A DNA stretch of 64,000 nt, from the NCBI GenBank assembly GCA_015066625.1, contig SVOC01000009.1:1-64000 (forward strand). The letters are read 5' to 3'. A program made the position numbers and the translations under genes. The notes under the pieces were generated by a model. It had not been told where the DNA came from, searched no databases, and was given only the letters and a program-made list of their open reading frames with translations. Source of the DNA: Oscillospiraceae bacterium (GTDB lineage Bacteria; Bacillota; Clostridia; Oscillospirales; Acutalibacteraceae). Below, piece by piece: positions 43,122 to 52,757 of the stretch. Each line of letters begins with the position of its first letter. Within the stretch, counting starts at the first letter, position 1.

Positions 43122-44024
43122 TTGTCGTTTTCATCAGATGTAAAAAGTGATATTTCAAAGCTCGAAAATCTTTCTCCCTGCTGTCAGCACGCACAAGTCT
43201 ACGGGCTTGTGCTTTTTGCTCATTTTTCAAAGTATAATTTTTCTATCACAACAGAAAATCAAGATGTATTTTCTCTGTATCTCTCATATCTTAAAGATTA
43301 TTGCGGAGTTGAACCTACGATAAGTGAAAGCGGCACAAAAAAAATGACAGCTTATCTGAGAACCGACGATGAAAAAGAAAAGGTTTTTGATAAATTCGGT
43401 CATACGCTTAAAGAACCTACTCTGAGAATTAACAGAGCAAATATTTTCGATGAATGCTGTGCAGGAGCCTTTTTGAGAGGCGTTTTCCTTTCTTGCGGCA
43501 CTGTAACCGCACCGGAGAGGGGATATCATCTTGAATTTGTTGTACCTTATAAACGACTTTCTGCCGATCTGATGAAGTTTATGGATGAACTTAATCTCAA
43601 TCCCAAATACATAGTCAGAAAAGGCAACCACGTTATTTATTTCAAAGACAGTGAGAGCATTGAGGATATTCTTGCCATTATCGGTGCGCAAGAGGCATCG
43701 CTCTATGTTATGGGTATCAAAATTGAGAAAGATGTAATCAATAAGGTTAACCGTAAGCTGAATTTTGAAATGTCTAACATCAGTAAGACAGTTGAGGCGG
43801 CAAATGCTCATATTGCTGCTATTGAGTATATTGAAGAGAAAAAGGGTCTTTCAATTTTACCTGATGCACTTCAGAAAATTGCAAGATTACGTGTGGAAAA
43901 CCGCGAAGCAAGCCTCAGTGAGCTTGGCAAACTTCTGGACGAGCCTATATCACGCTCAGGTATAAATCACAGACTTAACAGAATTGTTCAGATTGCCGAT
44001 AATCTTAAAAACGGAGAAAAATAA
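43122..44024 (+). CDS. whiA: WhiA-family regulator
   Basis: 300 residues. It starts with TTG directly after the murB stop, supported by AGGAGGGG. The first 200 residues resemble a LAGLIDADG-like fold without the catalytic acids (CAGAFLRGVFLSCGTVTAPE). The C-terminal helix-turn-helix is LSELGKLLDEPISRSGINHR. WhiA proteins of Gram-positive bacteria influence division and sporulation. Overlaps dnaE by 1 nt. Confidence 0.95.
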   Translation: MSFSSDVKSDISKLENLSPCCQHAQVYGLVLFAHFSKYNFSITTENQDVFSLYLSYLKDYCGVEPTISESGTKKMTAYLRTDDEKEKVFDKFGHTLKEPTLRINRANIFDECCAGAFLRGVFLSCGTVTAPERGYHLEFVVPYKRLSADLMKFMDELNLNPKYIVRKGNHVIYFKDSESIEDILAIIGAQEASLYVMGIKIEKDVINKVNRKLNFEMSNISKTVEAANAHIAAIEYIEEKKGLSILPDALQKIARLRVENREASLSELGKLLDEPISRSGINHRLNRIVQIADNLKNGEK

Positions 44025-47000
44025 TGTCTTTTACACATTTACATGTACACAGTGAATACAGTCTGCTTGACGGTGCTTGCAGAATTGAACCTATGCTTGA
44101 TAAAATCAAAAGTATGGGTCAAACATCTGTTGCCATAACTGACCACGGTGTAATGTACGGTGTAATTGATTTCTATAAAGCCGCATTGGCAAGGGGTATC
44201 AAGCCTGTTATCGGCTGTGAGGTTTATGTGGCACCACGGTCAAGATTTGATAAGGTACACGGAATAGACAGCGAGAGATATCATCTTGTTCTTCTCTGTA
44301 AAAATAACGAAGGCTATAAAAATCTTATAAAGCTTGTTTCTGAGGGCTGGGTCAACGGCTTTTACACCAAGCCGAGGGTGGATAAGGATATTCTCGAAAA
44401 ATATAACGAAGGTCTTATTGCTCTTTCAGGCTGTCTTGCGGGTGAGGTTGCAAGAGCACTACAGCAAGGCGACTATGACGAAGCAAAAAGAGTTGCTGAG
44501 TGGTACCGCGAAACCTTTGGTGAGGGCAATTACTATCTTGAAATTCAGAATCACGGTCTTGATGAACAGCTTCGTATAAATCCGGAGCTTATCAGACTTT
44601 CAAAAGAGCTTTGTATTCCGCTTGCTGCAACAAACGACGCTCATTATGTTGATAAAAGCGATGCTAAAATGCAGCAGGTGCTTATCTGCATACAGACAAA
44701 CCACACGGTTGGCGAAGATACCGGACTTGAATTCGGCACTTCAGAGTTTTATCTTAAAAGTGAAACAGAAATGCTTGAGGCATTTCCTCAGTGCCCCGAA
44801 GCTGTTGAAAATACCGCAAGAATTGCAGAACAGTGCAGTGTAGAGTTTGAATTCGGTAAAACAAAGCTTCCTCATTTTGAGGTGCCCGATGGATACGGAC
44901 ATTTTGAATGGTTTTCATGCCTTTGCCGTAAAGGTTTTTTTGAAAGATACGGCAAAAATCCCCCTGCGGAATATGTGGACAGGCTAAACTATGAACTTGA
45001 AGTTATAAATAAAATGGGCTATGTGGATTATTATCTCATAGTTTACGATTTTATCAGACATGCGAAAAAAGAGGGGATTCCGGTAGGACCAGGCAGAGGT
45101 TCGGGTGCTGCGAGTATCTGTGCTTATTGTATAGGCATAACCGGAATTGACCCTATGAAATATAACCTCCTTTTTGAGCGCTTTCTTAATCCCGAGCGAG
45201 TCAGTATGCCCGACTTTGACGTTGACTTCTGCTTTGAGAGAAGGGGCGAAGTTATTGATTATGTTATTGAGAAATACGGTTCTGACCATGTTGCACAGAT
45301 TGTAACCTTCGGTACTCTTGCCGCAAAAGCCGCAATACGAGATGTGGGCAGAGCACTGGGTATGCCTTATTCAACAGTTGATAATATTGCAAAGCAGGTT
45401 CCCAATGAACTTAATATTACCATTGACAGAGCTCTGAAACGTTCAACAGAGTTTAAATCTCTTTATGAGAACGACGATGAAGCACGTGAACTTATTGATA
45501 TGGCAAAGAAGGTTGAGGGTATGCCGAGGCACGCATCAACTCACGCCGCCGGTGTTGTTATCACACATGATCCCGTTGTGTCGTATGTTCCTTTGGCACG
45601 AAATGACGAAGCCATTGTGACACAGTTTCCTATGACAACCCTTGAAAATCTCGGCCTGCTTAAAATGGATTTTCTCGGTCTGAGAACTCTTACGGTTATC
45701 AAATCTGCAGAAAAACTTATCCGCAAGTCCGTTCCTGATTTCAGTATTGATAATATTGATACAGAAGATAAAGCTGTATTCGAAATGATGTGTTCTGCAC
45801 AGACGGAAGGCGTTTTTCAGTTTGAATCTGCAGGTATGCGCAGCGTTCTTTCACAGCTTAAACCCGAAAGCCTTGAAGACTTGATTGCGGTTATATCCCT
45901 TTACAGACCGGGTCCTATGGACTCCATACCCACATATATCGAAAACCGTCATAATCCACATAAAATCACATATAAAACCCCTGAACTTAAAAGCATACTT
46001 GACGTCACCTACGGATGTATGGTTTATCAGGAGCAGGTAATGCAGATTTGCCGTGAGCTTGCGGGCTATTCATACGGCAGGGCAGATATTGTACGCCGTG
46101 CAATGAGTAAAAAGAAACATGATGTTATGCTTAAAGAGCGTGATAATTTTGTTTACGGTATAGTTGACGATAAAGGTAATGTTGTTTGTGAAGGTGCCGT
46201 AAGGCGCGGAATTGACGAGAAAACGGCAAATGAAATATTTGATGAAATGATGTCATTTGCATCGTATGCTTTCAATAAAGCTCATGCGGCGGCATATGCC
46301 TATGTTGCTTATCAGACGGCCTGGCTCAAATGTCATTATCCCTGCGAGTTTCTCGCTGCCTTGCTTACCAGTTTTCTTGATAATACAAACAAAGTTGTTC
46401 AGTATATCGGAGAATGTTCGCGCCTGGGTATCAAAATTCTTCCGCCCGATATTAACCGCAGCTCCGAATCCTTTGAAGTTTCTGACGGCAATATCCATTT
46501 CAGTCTGCTCGCGGTAAAGAATCTTGGCAGAAATTTCATAAAAAGAATGACTGCGGAAAGAGAAATAAACGGTAGATTTGTTGATTTTTATGATTTCTGC
46601 CGCAGAATGTACGGTAAGGATTTTAACAGAAGAGCTATCGAAAGCCTCGTTAAGTGCGGTGCATTTGACGGCCTTGGTGCCAACCGAAATCAGATGATAA
46701 CAGTAACCGATAAAATTATCGAGGAGCTTGACAGTGAAAAAAACCGCAATGTTGAAGGTCAACTTGGTTTTGGTGACCTTATGAATTCATCGGATGAACC
46801 TGCACCGGCTGTAACATTCACCTATCCCGATATTGATGAATACCCCAACGAAACTCTTTTAAAATACGAAAAAGAGGTTTCAGGTATGTATCTTTCAGGT
46901 CATCCTATGGCAAGATACAAAAGTGTTTCGGAAGCACTTAAATGTGCAAAAATATCCGATATTATAGGTGAAGATGCGGTTTATAAGGATAATGACAGGG

Positions 47001-47509
47001 TAAAAATACTCGGTCTGATCGCCTCGCTTAAAAGAAAAATCACCAAGAATGATTCTACAATGGCTTTTGTTAACCTTGAAGATACTTACGGCAGTGTTGA
47101 AGTTATTGTTTTTCCGAAAACGCTTACCGAAAATCCGTCATTGTTCTGTGAAGGCAACATTGTTCTTCTTCGCGGCAGAATAAGTATGCGTGAAGATGAA
47201 GACACTAAAATAGTGTGTGAGTCGGTGGAACCCTGTCCGTCTGAAAATACTGTTGCAGAAAGCAGAAAGCCCGAAAAGAAAAAAGCCAAAGGTTTGTTCT
47301 TGCGGTTTGATAACGCGAAATCTCCGCAGATTGAATACTGCCGAAGATTACTTGCAATATTTGACGGAAATGTACCGCTGTTCTATTATTTCAGTGATTC
47401 CAAAGAATATAAAAAGAATCCTTTGAATATCGGGATTGACGTCAATCCCGTGCTTCTTCGTGAACTCAGAAAAATTCTCGGAGAGCAGAATGTGATTTAT
47501 AATGAATAA
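44024..47509 (+). CDS. dnaE: DNA polymerase III alpha subunit (DnaE type)
   Basis: 1161 residues, the shorter DnaE type without the PolC exonuclease. Order: PHP domain (FTHLHVHSEYSLLDGACRIE), catalytic palm with the Asp triad (MPDFDVDFCFERR), helix-hairpin-helix, and an OB fold near the C-terminus (RVKILGLIASLKRKITKND). In Gram-positive bacteria this enzyme extends primers, mainly on the lagging strand. It starts at the last base of the whiA stop. Confidence 0.96.
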   Translation: MSFTHLHVHSEYSLLDGACRIEPMLDKIKSMGQTSVAITDHGVMYGVIDFYKAALARGIKPVIGCEVYVAPRSRFDKVHGIDSERYHLVLLCKNNEGYKNLIKLVSEGWVNGFYTKPRVDKDILEKYNEGLIALSGCLAGEVARALQQGDYDEAKRVAEWYRETFGEGNYYLEIQNHGLDEQLRINPELIRLSKELCIPLAATNDAHYVDKSDAKMQQVLICIQTNHTVGEDTGLEFGTSEFYLKSETEMLEAFPQCPEAVENTARIAEQCSVEFEFGKTKLPHFEVPDGYGHFEWFSCLCRKGFFERYGKNPPAEYVDRLNYELEVINKMGYVDYYLIVYDFIRHAKKEGIPVGPGRGSGAASICAYCIGITGIDPMKYNLLFERFLNPERVSMPDFDVDFCFERRGEVIDYVIEKYGSDHVAQIVTFGTLAAKAAIRDVGRALGMPYSTVDNIAKQVPNELNITIDRALKRSTEFKSLYENDDEARELIDMAKKVEGMPRHASTHAAGVVITHDPVVSYVPLARNDEAIVTQFPMTTLENLGLLKMDFLGLRTLTVIKSAEKLIRKSVPDFSIDNIDTEDKAVFEMMCSAQTEGVFQFESAGMRSVLSQLKPESLEDLIAVISLYRPGPMDSIPTYIENRHNPHKITYKTPELKSILDVTYGCMVYQEQVMQICRELAGYSYGRADIVRRAMSKKKHDVMLKERDNFVYGIVDDKGNVVCEGAVRRGIDEKTANEIFDEMMSFASYAFNKAHAAAYAYVAYQTAWLKCHYPCEFLAALLTSFLDNTNKVVQYIGECSRLGIKILPPDINRSSESFEVSDGNIHFSLLAVKNLGRNFIKRMTAEREINGRFVDFYDFCRRMYGKDFNRRAIESLVKCGAFDGLGANRNQMITVTDKIIEELDSEKNRNVEGQLGFGDLMNSSDEPAPAVTFTYPDIDEYPNETLLKYEKEVSGMYLSGHPMARYKSVSEALKCAKISDIIGEDAVYKDNDRVKILGLIASLKRKITKNDSTMAFVNLEDTYGSVEVIVFPKTLTENPSLFCEGNIVLLRGRISMREDEDTKIVCESVEPCPSENTVAESRKPEKKKAKGLFLRFDNAKSPQIEYCRRLLAIFDGNVPLFYYFSDSKEYKKNPLNIGIDVNPVLLRELRKILGEQNVIYNE

Positions 47510-47553
47510 CAGTGCTGAACAAGGAAGTTTTTTATCAAAAAACGTATATTTCA

Positions 47554-47582
47554 TTGACATTGTGTAATAAAAAGTGTATTAT
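47554..47582 (+). promoter_or_regulatory. Promoter of pfkA-pcrA
   Basis: TTGACA (47554-47559), 17-nt spacer, TATTAT (47577-47582), 36 nt before pfkA. Confidence 0.75.
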
Positions 47583-47617
47583 ATAGCTTGAACATTTTTC
47601 CAAGGAGAGTAAGAACT

Positions 47618-48580
47618 ATGAAAACAATCGGCGTTTTAACAAGCGGCGGTGACGCACCCGGTATGAATGCTGCTGTTCGTGCAGTTGTAAGAACTGCATG
47701 TGAAAACGGCATAAAGGTTTACGGTATTAACAGAGGTTATCAGGGCCTTATTGAAGGAGACATTCGTGAACTTAACATCAGAAGTGTTTCCGATATAATT
47801 CACAGAGGCGGAACTATGCTTTATTCCGCAAGATGTAAAGCCTTCAGAGAGGAATCAGGTATGCAGCAGGCTATTGATACCTGCAAGAAGTTTGGTATAG
47901 AAGGCATTGTTGTTATCGGCGGTGACGGTTCGTTCAGAGGTGCACGCGACCTTTCACTCAGAGGTATTCCTTGCATCGGTGTTCCCGGTACAATTGATAA
48001 CGATATCGTAAGTTCAGACTATACAATCGGTTATGATACCTGTCTCAATACTGTTATGCAGATGGTTGACAGAGTAAGAGATACCGTTGAATCACACAGC
48101 AGATGTATTGTTGTTGAGGTTATGGGTAACAGATGCGGTGACCTTACTCTTAATGCAGGTATTGCCGTTGGTGCAACTGCAATTGTTATTCCCGAGATTC
48201 CTTCTGAAATTGAAAAGCATGTTATTGAAAGAATCAGAAGAACTCAGAAGACTGACAAAAAGCATTTCATTGTTATGGTTGCTGAGGGTATCGGCGGTGT
48301 TGAAGAGCTTGCAAGAAAGATTGAGAAGGAATGCGGGGTTGAGTCAAGAGCAATCGTTCTCGGACATGTTCAGCGCGGCGGTTCTCCCACAGTACGCGAC
48401 CGTGTTGCTGCAAGTCAGATGGGTTATAAAGCTGTTCAGCTTCTTATGGCCGGCATCGGCAACAGAGTTGTTGTTCAGAAAGATGACCATATAATAGATT
48501 ACGATATTTATGAAGCTCTCAGTATGGAACGCAAGGTTAATGATGAGCTTTATAAGATTGCACACGAGATTTCAATCTGA
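47618..48580 (+). CDS. pfkA: ATP-dependent 6-phosphofructokinase
   Basis: 320 residues from the ATG at 47618 (AAGGAG upstream); the longest frame begins 10 codons earlier. It makes fructose 1,6-bisphosphate. VLTSGGDAPGMNAAVRAVVR binds ATP, IGGDGSFRGA has the Gly that favours ATP over pyrophosphate, GTIDNDI holds the catalytic Asp, and EVMGNRCGDL binds sugar. Size fits the allosteric bacterial homotetramer. Followed after 8 nt by pcrA. Confidence 0.96.
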   Translation: MKTIGVLTSGGDAPGMNAAVRAVVRTACENGIKVYGINRGYQGLIEGDIRELNIRSVSDIIHRGGTMLYSARCKAFREESGMQQAIDTCKKFGIEGIVVIGGDGSFRGARDLSLRGIPCIGVPGTIDNDIVSSDYTIGYDTCLNTVMQMVDRVRDTVESHSRCIVVEVMGNRCGDLTLNAGIAVGATAIVIPEIPSEIEKHVIERIRRTQKTDKKHFIVMVAEGIGGVEELARKIEKECGVESRAIVLGHVQRGGSPTVRDRVAASQMGYKAVQLLMAGIGNRVVVQKDDHIIDYDIYEALSMERKVNDELYKIAHEISI

Positions 48581-48588
48581 GGTATTAA

Positions 48589-50949
48589 ATGCTTTCTAAC
48601 GATTTTCTTTCATTACGAAAAAGAATTATTGAAAGGGATTTCGGTTCCCTTAATGATATGCAGAAAAAAGCGGTCCTTTCTACGGAGGGACCGCTTTTGG
48701 TGCTTGCAGGTGCAGGCAGCGGTAAAACAACCGTTCTTGTTAACCGCATTGCCAATCTGATTAAATACGGTAAAGCTTATTACAGCGATACTGTTGAATA
48801 TGAGCCTACAAACGACGAGCTTGCTTTGATGCGTGCATATGCAGACGGTCTTATCGATGATGCATTTGATATTGAGCATCTTCTGAAAGTTGAAGCTGCA
48901 AAACCCTGGGAGATACTTGCCATTACCTTCACCAATAAAGCAGCGGGTGAACTAAAAGAAAGATTAGAGCGAATGCTTGGTGAGCAGGCAAGAGATATCT
49001 GGGCAAGCACTTTCCATGCTTCTTGTGTTCGTATTCTTCGCCGTAATGCCGATTATATCGGTTATTCATCCAATTTTACTATTTACGATACGGATGACAG
49101 CAAGCGCATTATTAAGGATTGTCTTAAACAGCTTGGCTTTTCAGATAATATTCTTACACCCAAAAGTGTTCTGGGTGCAATCAGCAGTGCAAAGGATATG
49201 CTTATTTCTCCCGAAGAATACATAAAAGAAAATTATATGGATATCCGAAAGAGAAATATAGGTTCGGTGTATGAGGCTTATCAGAAACGACTTAAATCCG
49301 CCGATGCAATGGATTTTGACGATATCATTGTCAATACAGTCCGTCTTTTGCAGAATAATCCCGAGGTGCTTGAATATTACCGGCGTAAATTTAAGTATAT
49401 TATGGTTGACGAATATCAGGATACCAACCACGCACAGTATCTTCTTACTTCCTTGCTTGCAGGCGGATATAAAAATATCTGTGTTGTAGGCGATGATGAC
49501 CAGAGTATTTATAAATTCAGAGGAGCAACCATTGAGAATATTCTCAGTTTTGAGCATCAGTACAGAAACGCAAAGGTAATCCGTCTCGAACAGAATTACA
49601 GGTCAACCCAAAATATTCTCGATGCCGCAAACAAGATTATTTCAAATAATCAAAACAGAAAAGGAAAAAATCTTTGGTCCGATAACGGCAGGGGAGAACT
49701 TATTACCTATCATACCGCCGATTCAGACCGAGATGAAGGTTTTTATGTTGCCGATAAAGTTTATGACGGCATAAGAAACGGCAGAAAATACAGTGATTTT
49801 GCCGTTCTTTACAGAATGAACTCTCAGTCAAACCATATTGAGCAGTCATTTGTAAGAATGGGTATTCCTTACAGACTTATAGGTGGTCATAAGTTCTATG
49901 ACCGTAAAGAAATCAAGGATGCTCTTGCATATCTCAGCGTGCTTGTTAATCCCAATGACAGTGTAAGGCTTCAGAGAATTATAAATGTTCCTAAAAGGGG
50001 AATAGGAGATTCTTCCGTTGCTGCCGCACAGGAGATTGCCGACGGTCTCGGAATAGGTCTTTTTGATGTTATCAAATCTGCAGATCAGTTCCCTAAACTC
50101 AGCAGAAGCGCAAAAAAAATGCTTGATTTCGCAAGGATGATTGAAGATTTCATTGACGAAATGGAAAACATTGAATTATCCGAGCTTTTTAAAAGAGTTA
50201 TAAAAGTATCGGGTTATGTTGAATCGCTTTCAAATGAACCGGAAACAAAAGAAGAAAGGCTTGCTAACCTTGATGAGCTTGCCAATAACCTTCTTCGTTT
50301 TTCAAATGATAACGGTGATGCAACTCTTAATGATTTCTTGCAGGAAGTTGCACTTATGACCGATATTGATAACTACAACGCAGAAGCAGAAACTGTTGTT
50401 CTTATGACGGTTCATGCCGCAAAAGGCCTTGAATTTCCCGTTGTATTTCTTGTAGGTATGGAAGAATCCATTTTCCCTTCGGATATGTCATCTATGGCAG
50501 GTCAGGAAGAAATTGAGGAAGAACGAAGACTGGCTTATGTTGCGGTTACGAGAGCAAAAAAGCGTTTGTATATCACAAGAGCAAAAACCAGAATGCTTTT
50601 CGGTCAGACACGCTTCAATCAGCCTTCAAGATTTATCAGAGAAATACCCGAAGAGCTTATGGAAAGAACGGGTGAAACCCTGAAAACGTCGTTTGCAGCA
50701 GGTTTTTCACAGACTCCGTCAAAACCTCAGACTCCTTCAAGAGGCTTCACATCAGCACCTGCTGTTTCCGCACAGTCAAAGAATACCGCAGTGTTCAATG
50801 TAGGTGATACCGTAATTCACAAAGCTTATGGTGAAGGTGTTGTTCTCAGTGCGAAGCCTATGGGGAATGACACGTTGCTTGAAATAGCATTTACTGCGGC
50901 TGGAACCAAAAAGATTATGGCAAATTATGCCAAGGTTGAAAAGAAATAA
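48589..50949 (+). CDS. pcrA: UvrD/PcrA-type DNA helicase
   Basis: 786 residues, SF1A 3'-5' helicase for repair and plasmid replication. Motif I is AGAGSGKTTVLVNRI, motif II is DEYQDTN, motif III GDDDQSIYKFRGA, motif IV LEQNYRST, motif V TVHAAKGLEFPVVF and motif VI LAYVAVTRAKKRL. A C-terminal tail (after SRFIREIP) with a Tudor-like end (VGDTVIHKAYGEGVVLS) interacts with RNA polymerase in PcrA. Upstream is pfkA; downstream a strong terminator. Confidence 0.96.
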   Translation: MLSNDFLSLRKRIIERDFGSLNDMQKKAVLSTEGPLLVLAGAGSGKTTVLVNRIANLIKYGKAYYSDTVEYEPTNDELALMRAYADGLIDDAFDIEHLLKVEAAKPWEILAITFTNKAAGELKERLERMLGEQARDIWASTFHASCVRILRRNADYIGYSSNFTIYDTDDSKRIIKDCLKQLGFSDNILTPKSVLGAISSAKDMLISPEEYIKENYMDIRKRNIGSVYEAYQKRLKSADAMDFDDIIVNTVRLLQNNPEVLEYYRRKFKYIMVDEYQDTNHAQYLLTSLLAGGYKNICVVGDDDQSIYKFRGATIENILSFEHQYRNAKVIRLEQNYRSTQNILDAANKIISNNQNRKGKNLWSDNGRGELITYHTADSDRDEGFYVADKVYDGIRNGRKYSDFAVLYRMNSQSNHIEQSFVRMGIPYRLIGGHKFYDRKEIKDALAYLSVLVNPNDSVRLQRIINVPKRGIGDSSVAAAQEIADGLGIGLFDVIKSADQFPKLSRSAKKMLDFARMIEDFIDEMENIELSELFKRVIKVSGYVESLSNEPETKEERLANLDELANNLLRFSNDNGDATLNDFLQEVALMTDIDNYNAEAETVVLMTVHAAKGLEFPVVFLVGMEESIFPSDMSSMAGQEEIEEERRLAYVAVTRAKKRLYITRAKTRMLFGQTRFNQPSRFIREIPEELMERTGETLKTSFAAGFSQTPSKPQTPSRGFTSAPAVSAQSKNTAVFNVGDTVIHKAYGEGVVLSAKPMGNDTLLEIAFTAAGTKKIMANYAKVEKK

Positions 50950-50954
50950 TTTTT

Positions 50955-50990
50955 AAAGACGGATGATTGCTCATCCGTCTTTTGTAATAT
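50955..50990 (+). terminator. Terminator after pcrA
   Basis: AAAGACGGATGA (50955-50966), TTGC loop, TCATCCGTCTTT (50971-50982), then TTGTAAT. Confidence 0.75.
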
Positions 50991-51039
50991 AAAAATGGAC
51001 TTGCTCATATATTTTACAAAAAGCCTTCGGAGGTAAAAA

Positions 51040-51669
51040 ATGAGCAAGTCTAAATTAAATTATAAGGTGTATAACGGCAAGGCGTTAAAAAAAATATTTG
51101 AAAATTCAAGAATATTTTTTCTTACCGCACTTTTTACAATCGGAATAATATTCGGAGCGGTTCTGATTAAAAATCCTTCCGATTGGTTTGCTGAAATAAG
51201 TGAAATAGCAGAAAATTTTATACAAAACCGAGCTGAAAAGGGGATAGGCGAGAATTTTTTCGATTCATTGAAAATATGTTTGTCATTCAATGTTTTGAGC
51301 ACATTTTTCGGGTTTTCACTTATCGGTTATCCTTTTATCATGTGGTTGCCTTTTTTGCGCGGATTGGGATTCGGTGCTTTAAGCGGATATATGTATTCCG
51401 CATATAAGCTGACAGGTCTTGGGTATTGCATTCTTACCGTTTATCCCGGTGCTGTTGTGTGTGTTTTCTCTTTTCTGATTGCCTGTAACGACAGTTGTGA
51501 ATATTCAAAAAATGCATTTGCAAAGGCAGTGAAGGGGAGAGGTCAGTTTGAAAAAGGCGAAACAAAGTTTTTTCTTACAAGACAAATGATTTTTGCGGTA
51601 ATATGCATTCTTTCAGCCGCAATTGATGCGGCATTCACTGCACTATTCACCGGATTTTTTGAAATTTGA
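51040..51669 (+). CDS. spoIIM: Stage II sporulation protein M
   Basis: 209 residues with five likely membrane helices. It is part of the SpoIIDMP complex that thins septal peptidoglycan during engulfment. Family traits are the early GIIFGAVLIKN after the first helix, the LPFLRGLGFGALSGYMYS loop and the CNDSCEYSKNAF segment. CGGAGGT precedes the ATG. It converges on the recombinase gene, overlapping its 3' end by 27 nt. Confidence 0.9.
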   Translation: MSKSKLNYKVYNGKALKKIFENSRIFFLTALFTIGIIFGAVLIKNPSDWFAEISEIAENFIQNRAEKGIGENFFDSLKICLSFNVLSTFFGFSLIGYPFIMWLPFLRGLGFGALSGYMYSAYKLTGLGYCILTVYPGAVVCVFSFLIACNDSCEYSKNAFAKAVKGRGQFEKGETKFFLTRQMIFAVICILSAAIDAAFTALFTGFFEI

Positions 51670-52629
51670 AGGATTGTTTAAGGGGTTTGAATCAACGGCC
51701 TTTTTAAGCTGTTCATCGTGAATGTGTGTGTATATTTCTGTTGTGGAAAGATTTTCATGGCCGAGTATTTCTTTAAGCTGCAAAGGGTCAACATTTCCGT
51801 GCTGATACATAAGAGTTGCGGCGGTATGCCTGAGTTTGTGTGTGGAAAATCCCATACCGTCAAGCCCGCATTTTTTCAGATAACCTTCAACCATCTTCTG
51901 AACGCTTTCTCTGCTTATGCGTCTTTTTTGATTGCTGATAAAAAGTGCATCCCTGTCTTTCACACCATCTGTGGGGCGTACAGCCATATATGATTTGATT
52001 GCAGAAAGGCAGGCGCTGTTAAGGTATATTGTTCTTTCTTTGTTTCCTTTACCGAGCACAACAAGCGTGTTGTTATCTTTTATATGTGATATGTTTATGC
52101 CCACAAGTTCAGAAAGACGAAGACCGCAGTTAAGAAAAAGAGTAAGTATGCAGTAATCACGTTCTTTAAATTTACCGTCAACGCTTTGAAGAAGCATAAC
52201 GCTCTGTTCGAGAGAAAGATACTTGGGCAAACCGCGTTTGGTTTGAGGCGATTCAAGAAAGGCGATTCTGTTGTTTTCAATATATCCGTTTATTTCCAGA
52301 TATTTGTAAAAACGCTTTATTGCAACAACTTTGCGCGCACGTGCATTTGTATCGTTATTTCTTTCTTTTCTGCAATAGGCGAGGAATGAATAAGCGTCTT
52401 CAAGCGTAACACTGAATATAATATCATTGGATAATAACGAAATGTTGATTTCATCAAAAGGCGTTGATTTATCACAAAGACCTTTTATAAGTGATATGTA
52501 TCTGAAAAAAAGCCTGAGGTCTGAGCCGTATTCAAGAACAGTCAGTTCAGATTTAGCTTTAATGGACATAAGGTAATTCAGATAAATTCTTACAAGGGCC
52601 GGAAGGGTTGCAATTTCTTCCTGTCTCAT
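51643..52629 (-). CDS. XerC/XerD-like tyrosine recombinase
   Basis: 328 residues, slightly longer than the usual 300. It has the N-terminal SAM-like core-binding domain (about 8-115) and the catalytic domain with Arg171 (NCGLRLSELVG), Lys194 (LGKGNKERT), His264 and Arg267 (STHKLRHTAA), His291 (LGHENLS) and Tyr300 (EIYTHI). It may resolve chromosome dimers at dif, or be an additional Xer paralogue; the second Xer gene is not in the window. Transcribed alone from a promoter overlapped by a long palindrome. Confidence 0.85.
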   Translation of the reverse strand: MRQEEIATLPALVRIYLNYLMSIKAKSELTVLEYGSDLRLFFRYISLIKGLCDKSTPFDEINISLLSNDIIFSVTLEDAYSFLAYCRKERNNDTNARARKVVAIKRFYKYLEINGYIENNRIAFLESPQTKRGLPKYLSLEQSVMLLQSVDGKFKERDYCILTLFLNCGLRLSELVGINISHIKDNNTLVVLGKGNKERTIYLNSACLSAIKSYMAVRPTDGVKDRDALFISNQKRRISRESVQKMVEGYLKKCGLDGMGFSTHKLRHTAATLMYQHGNVDPLQLKEILGHENLSTTEIYTHIHDEQLKKAVDSNPLNNPSNFKKSGE

Positions 52630-52649
52630 TTTTTCACCTCAAATATAAT

Positions 52650-52696
52650 AGGGTATGTCATAATCACATTATAACATACCCTTATAAAAAAATCAA
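52650..52696 (-). promoter_or_regulatory. Promoter with overlapping palindromic operator, Xer-like gene
   Basis: On minus, TTGATT (52696-52691), 17-nt spacer, TATAAT (52673-52668). A 33-bp near-perfect palindrome, AGGGTATGT..ATAAT-CAC-ATTAT..ACATACCCT (52650-52682, one mismatch), covers the -10 box and part of the spacer. A protein binding it would block the promoter. Confidence 0.6.
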
Positions 52697-52757
52697 TATA
52701 ATTCCACAAAATAAATGTTTTGTGTAATTCAGGGGAGTAAAAATAAACAAAATTAGA

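Noticed and set aside
42210-43811. Long minus-strand frames opposite murB and whiA
   Set aside because: Shadow frames; the plus-strand genes show full conserved motifs.
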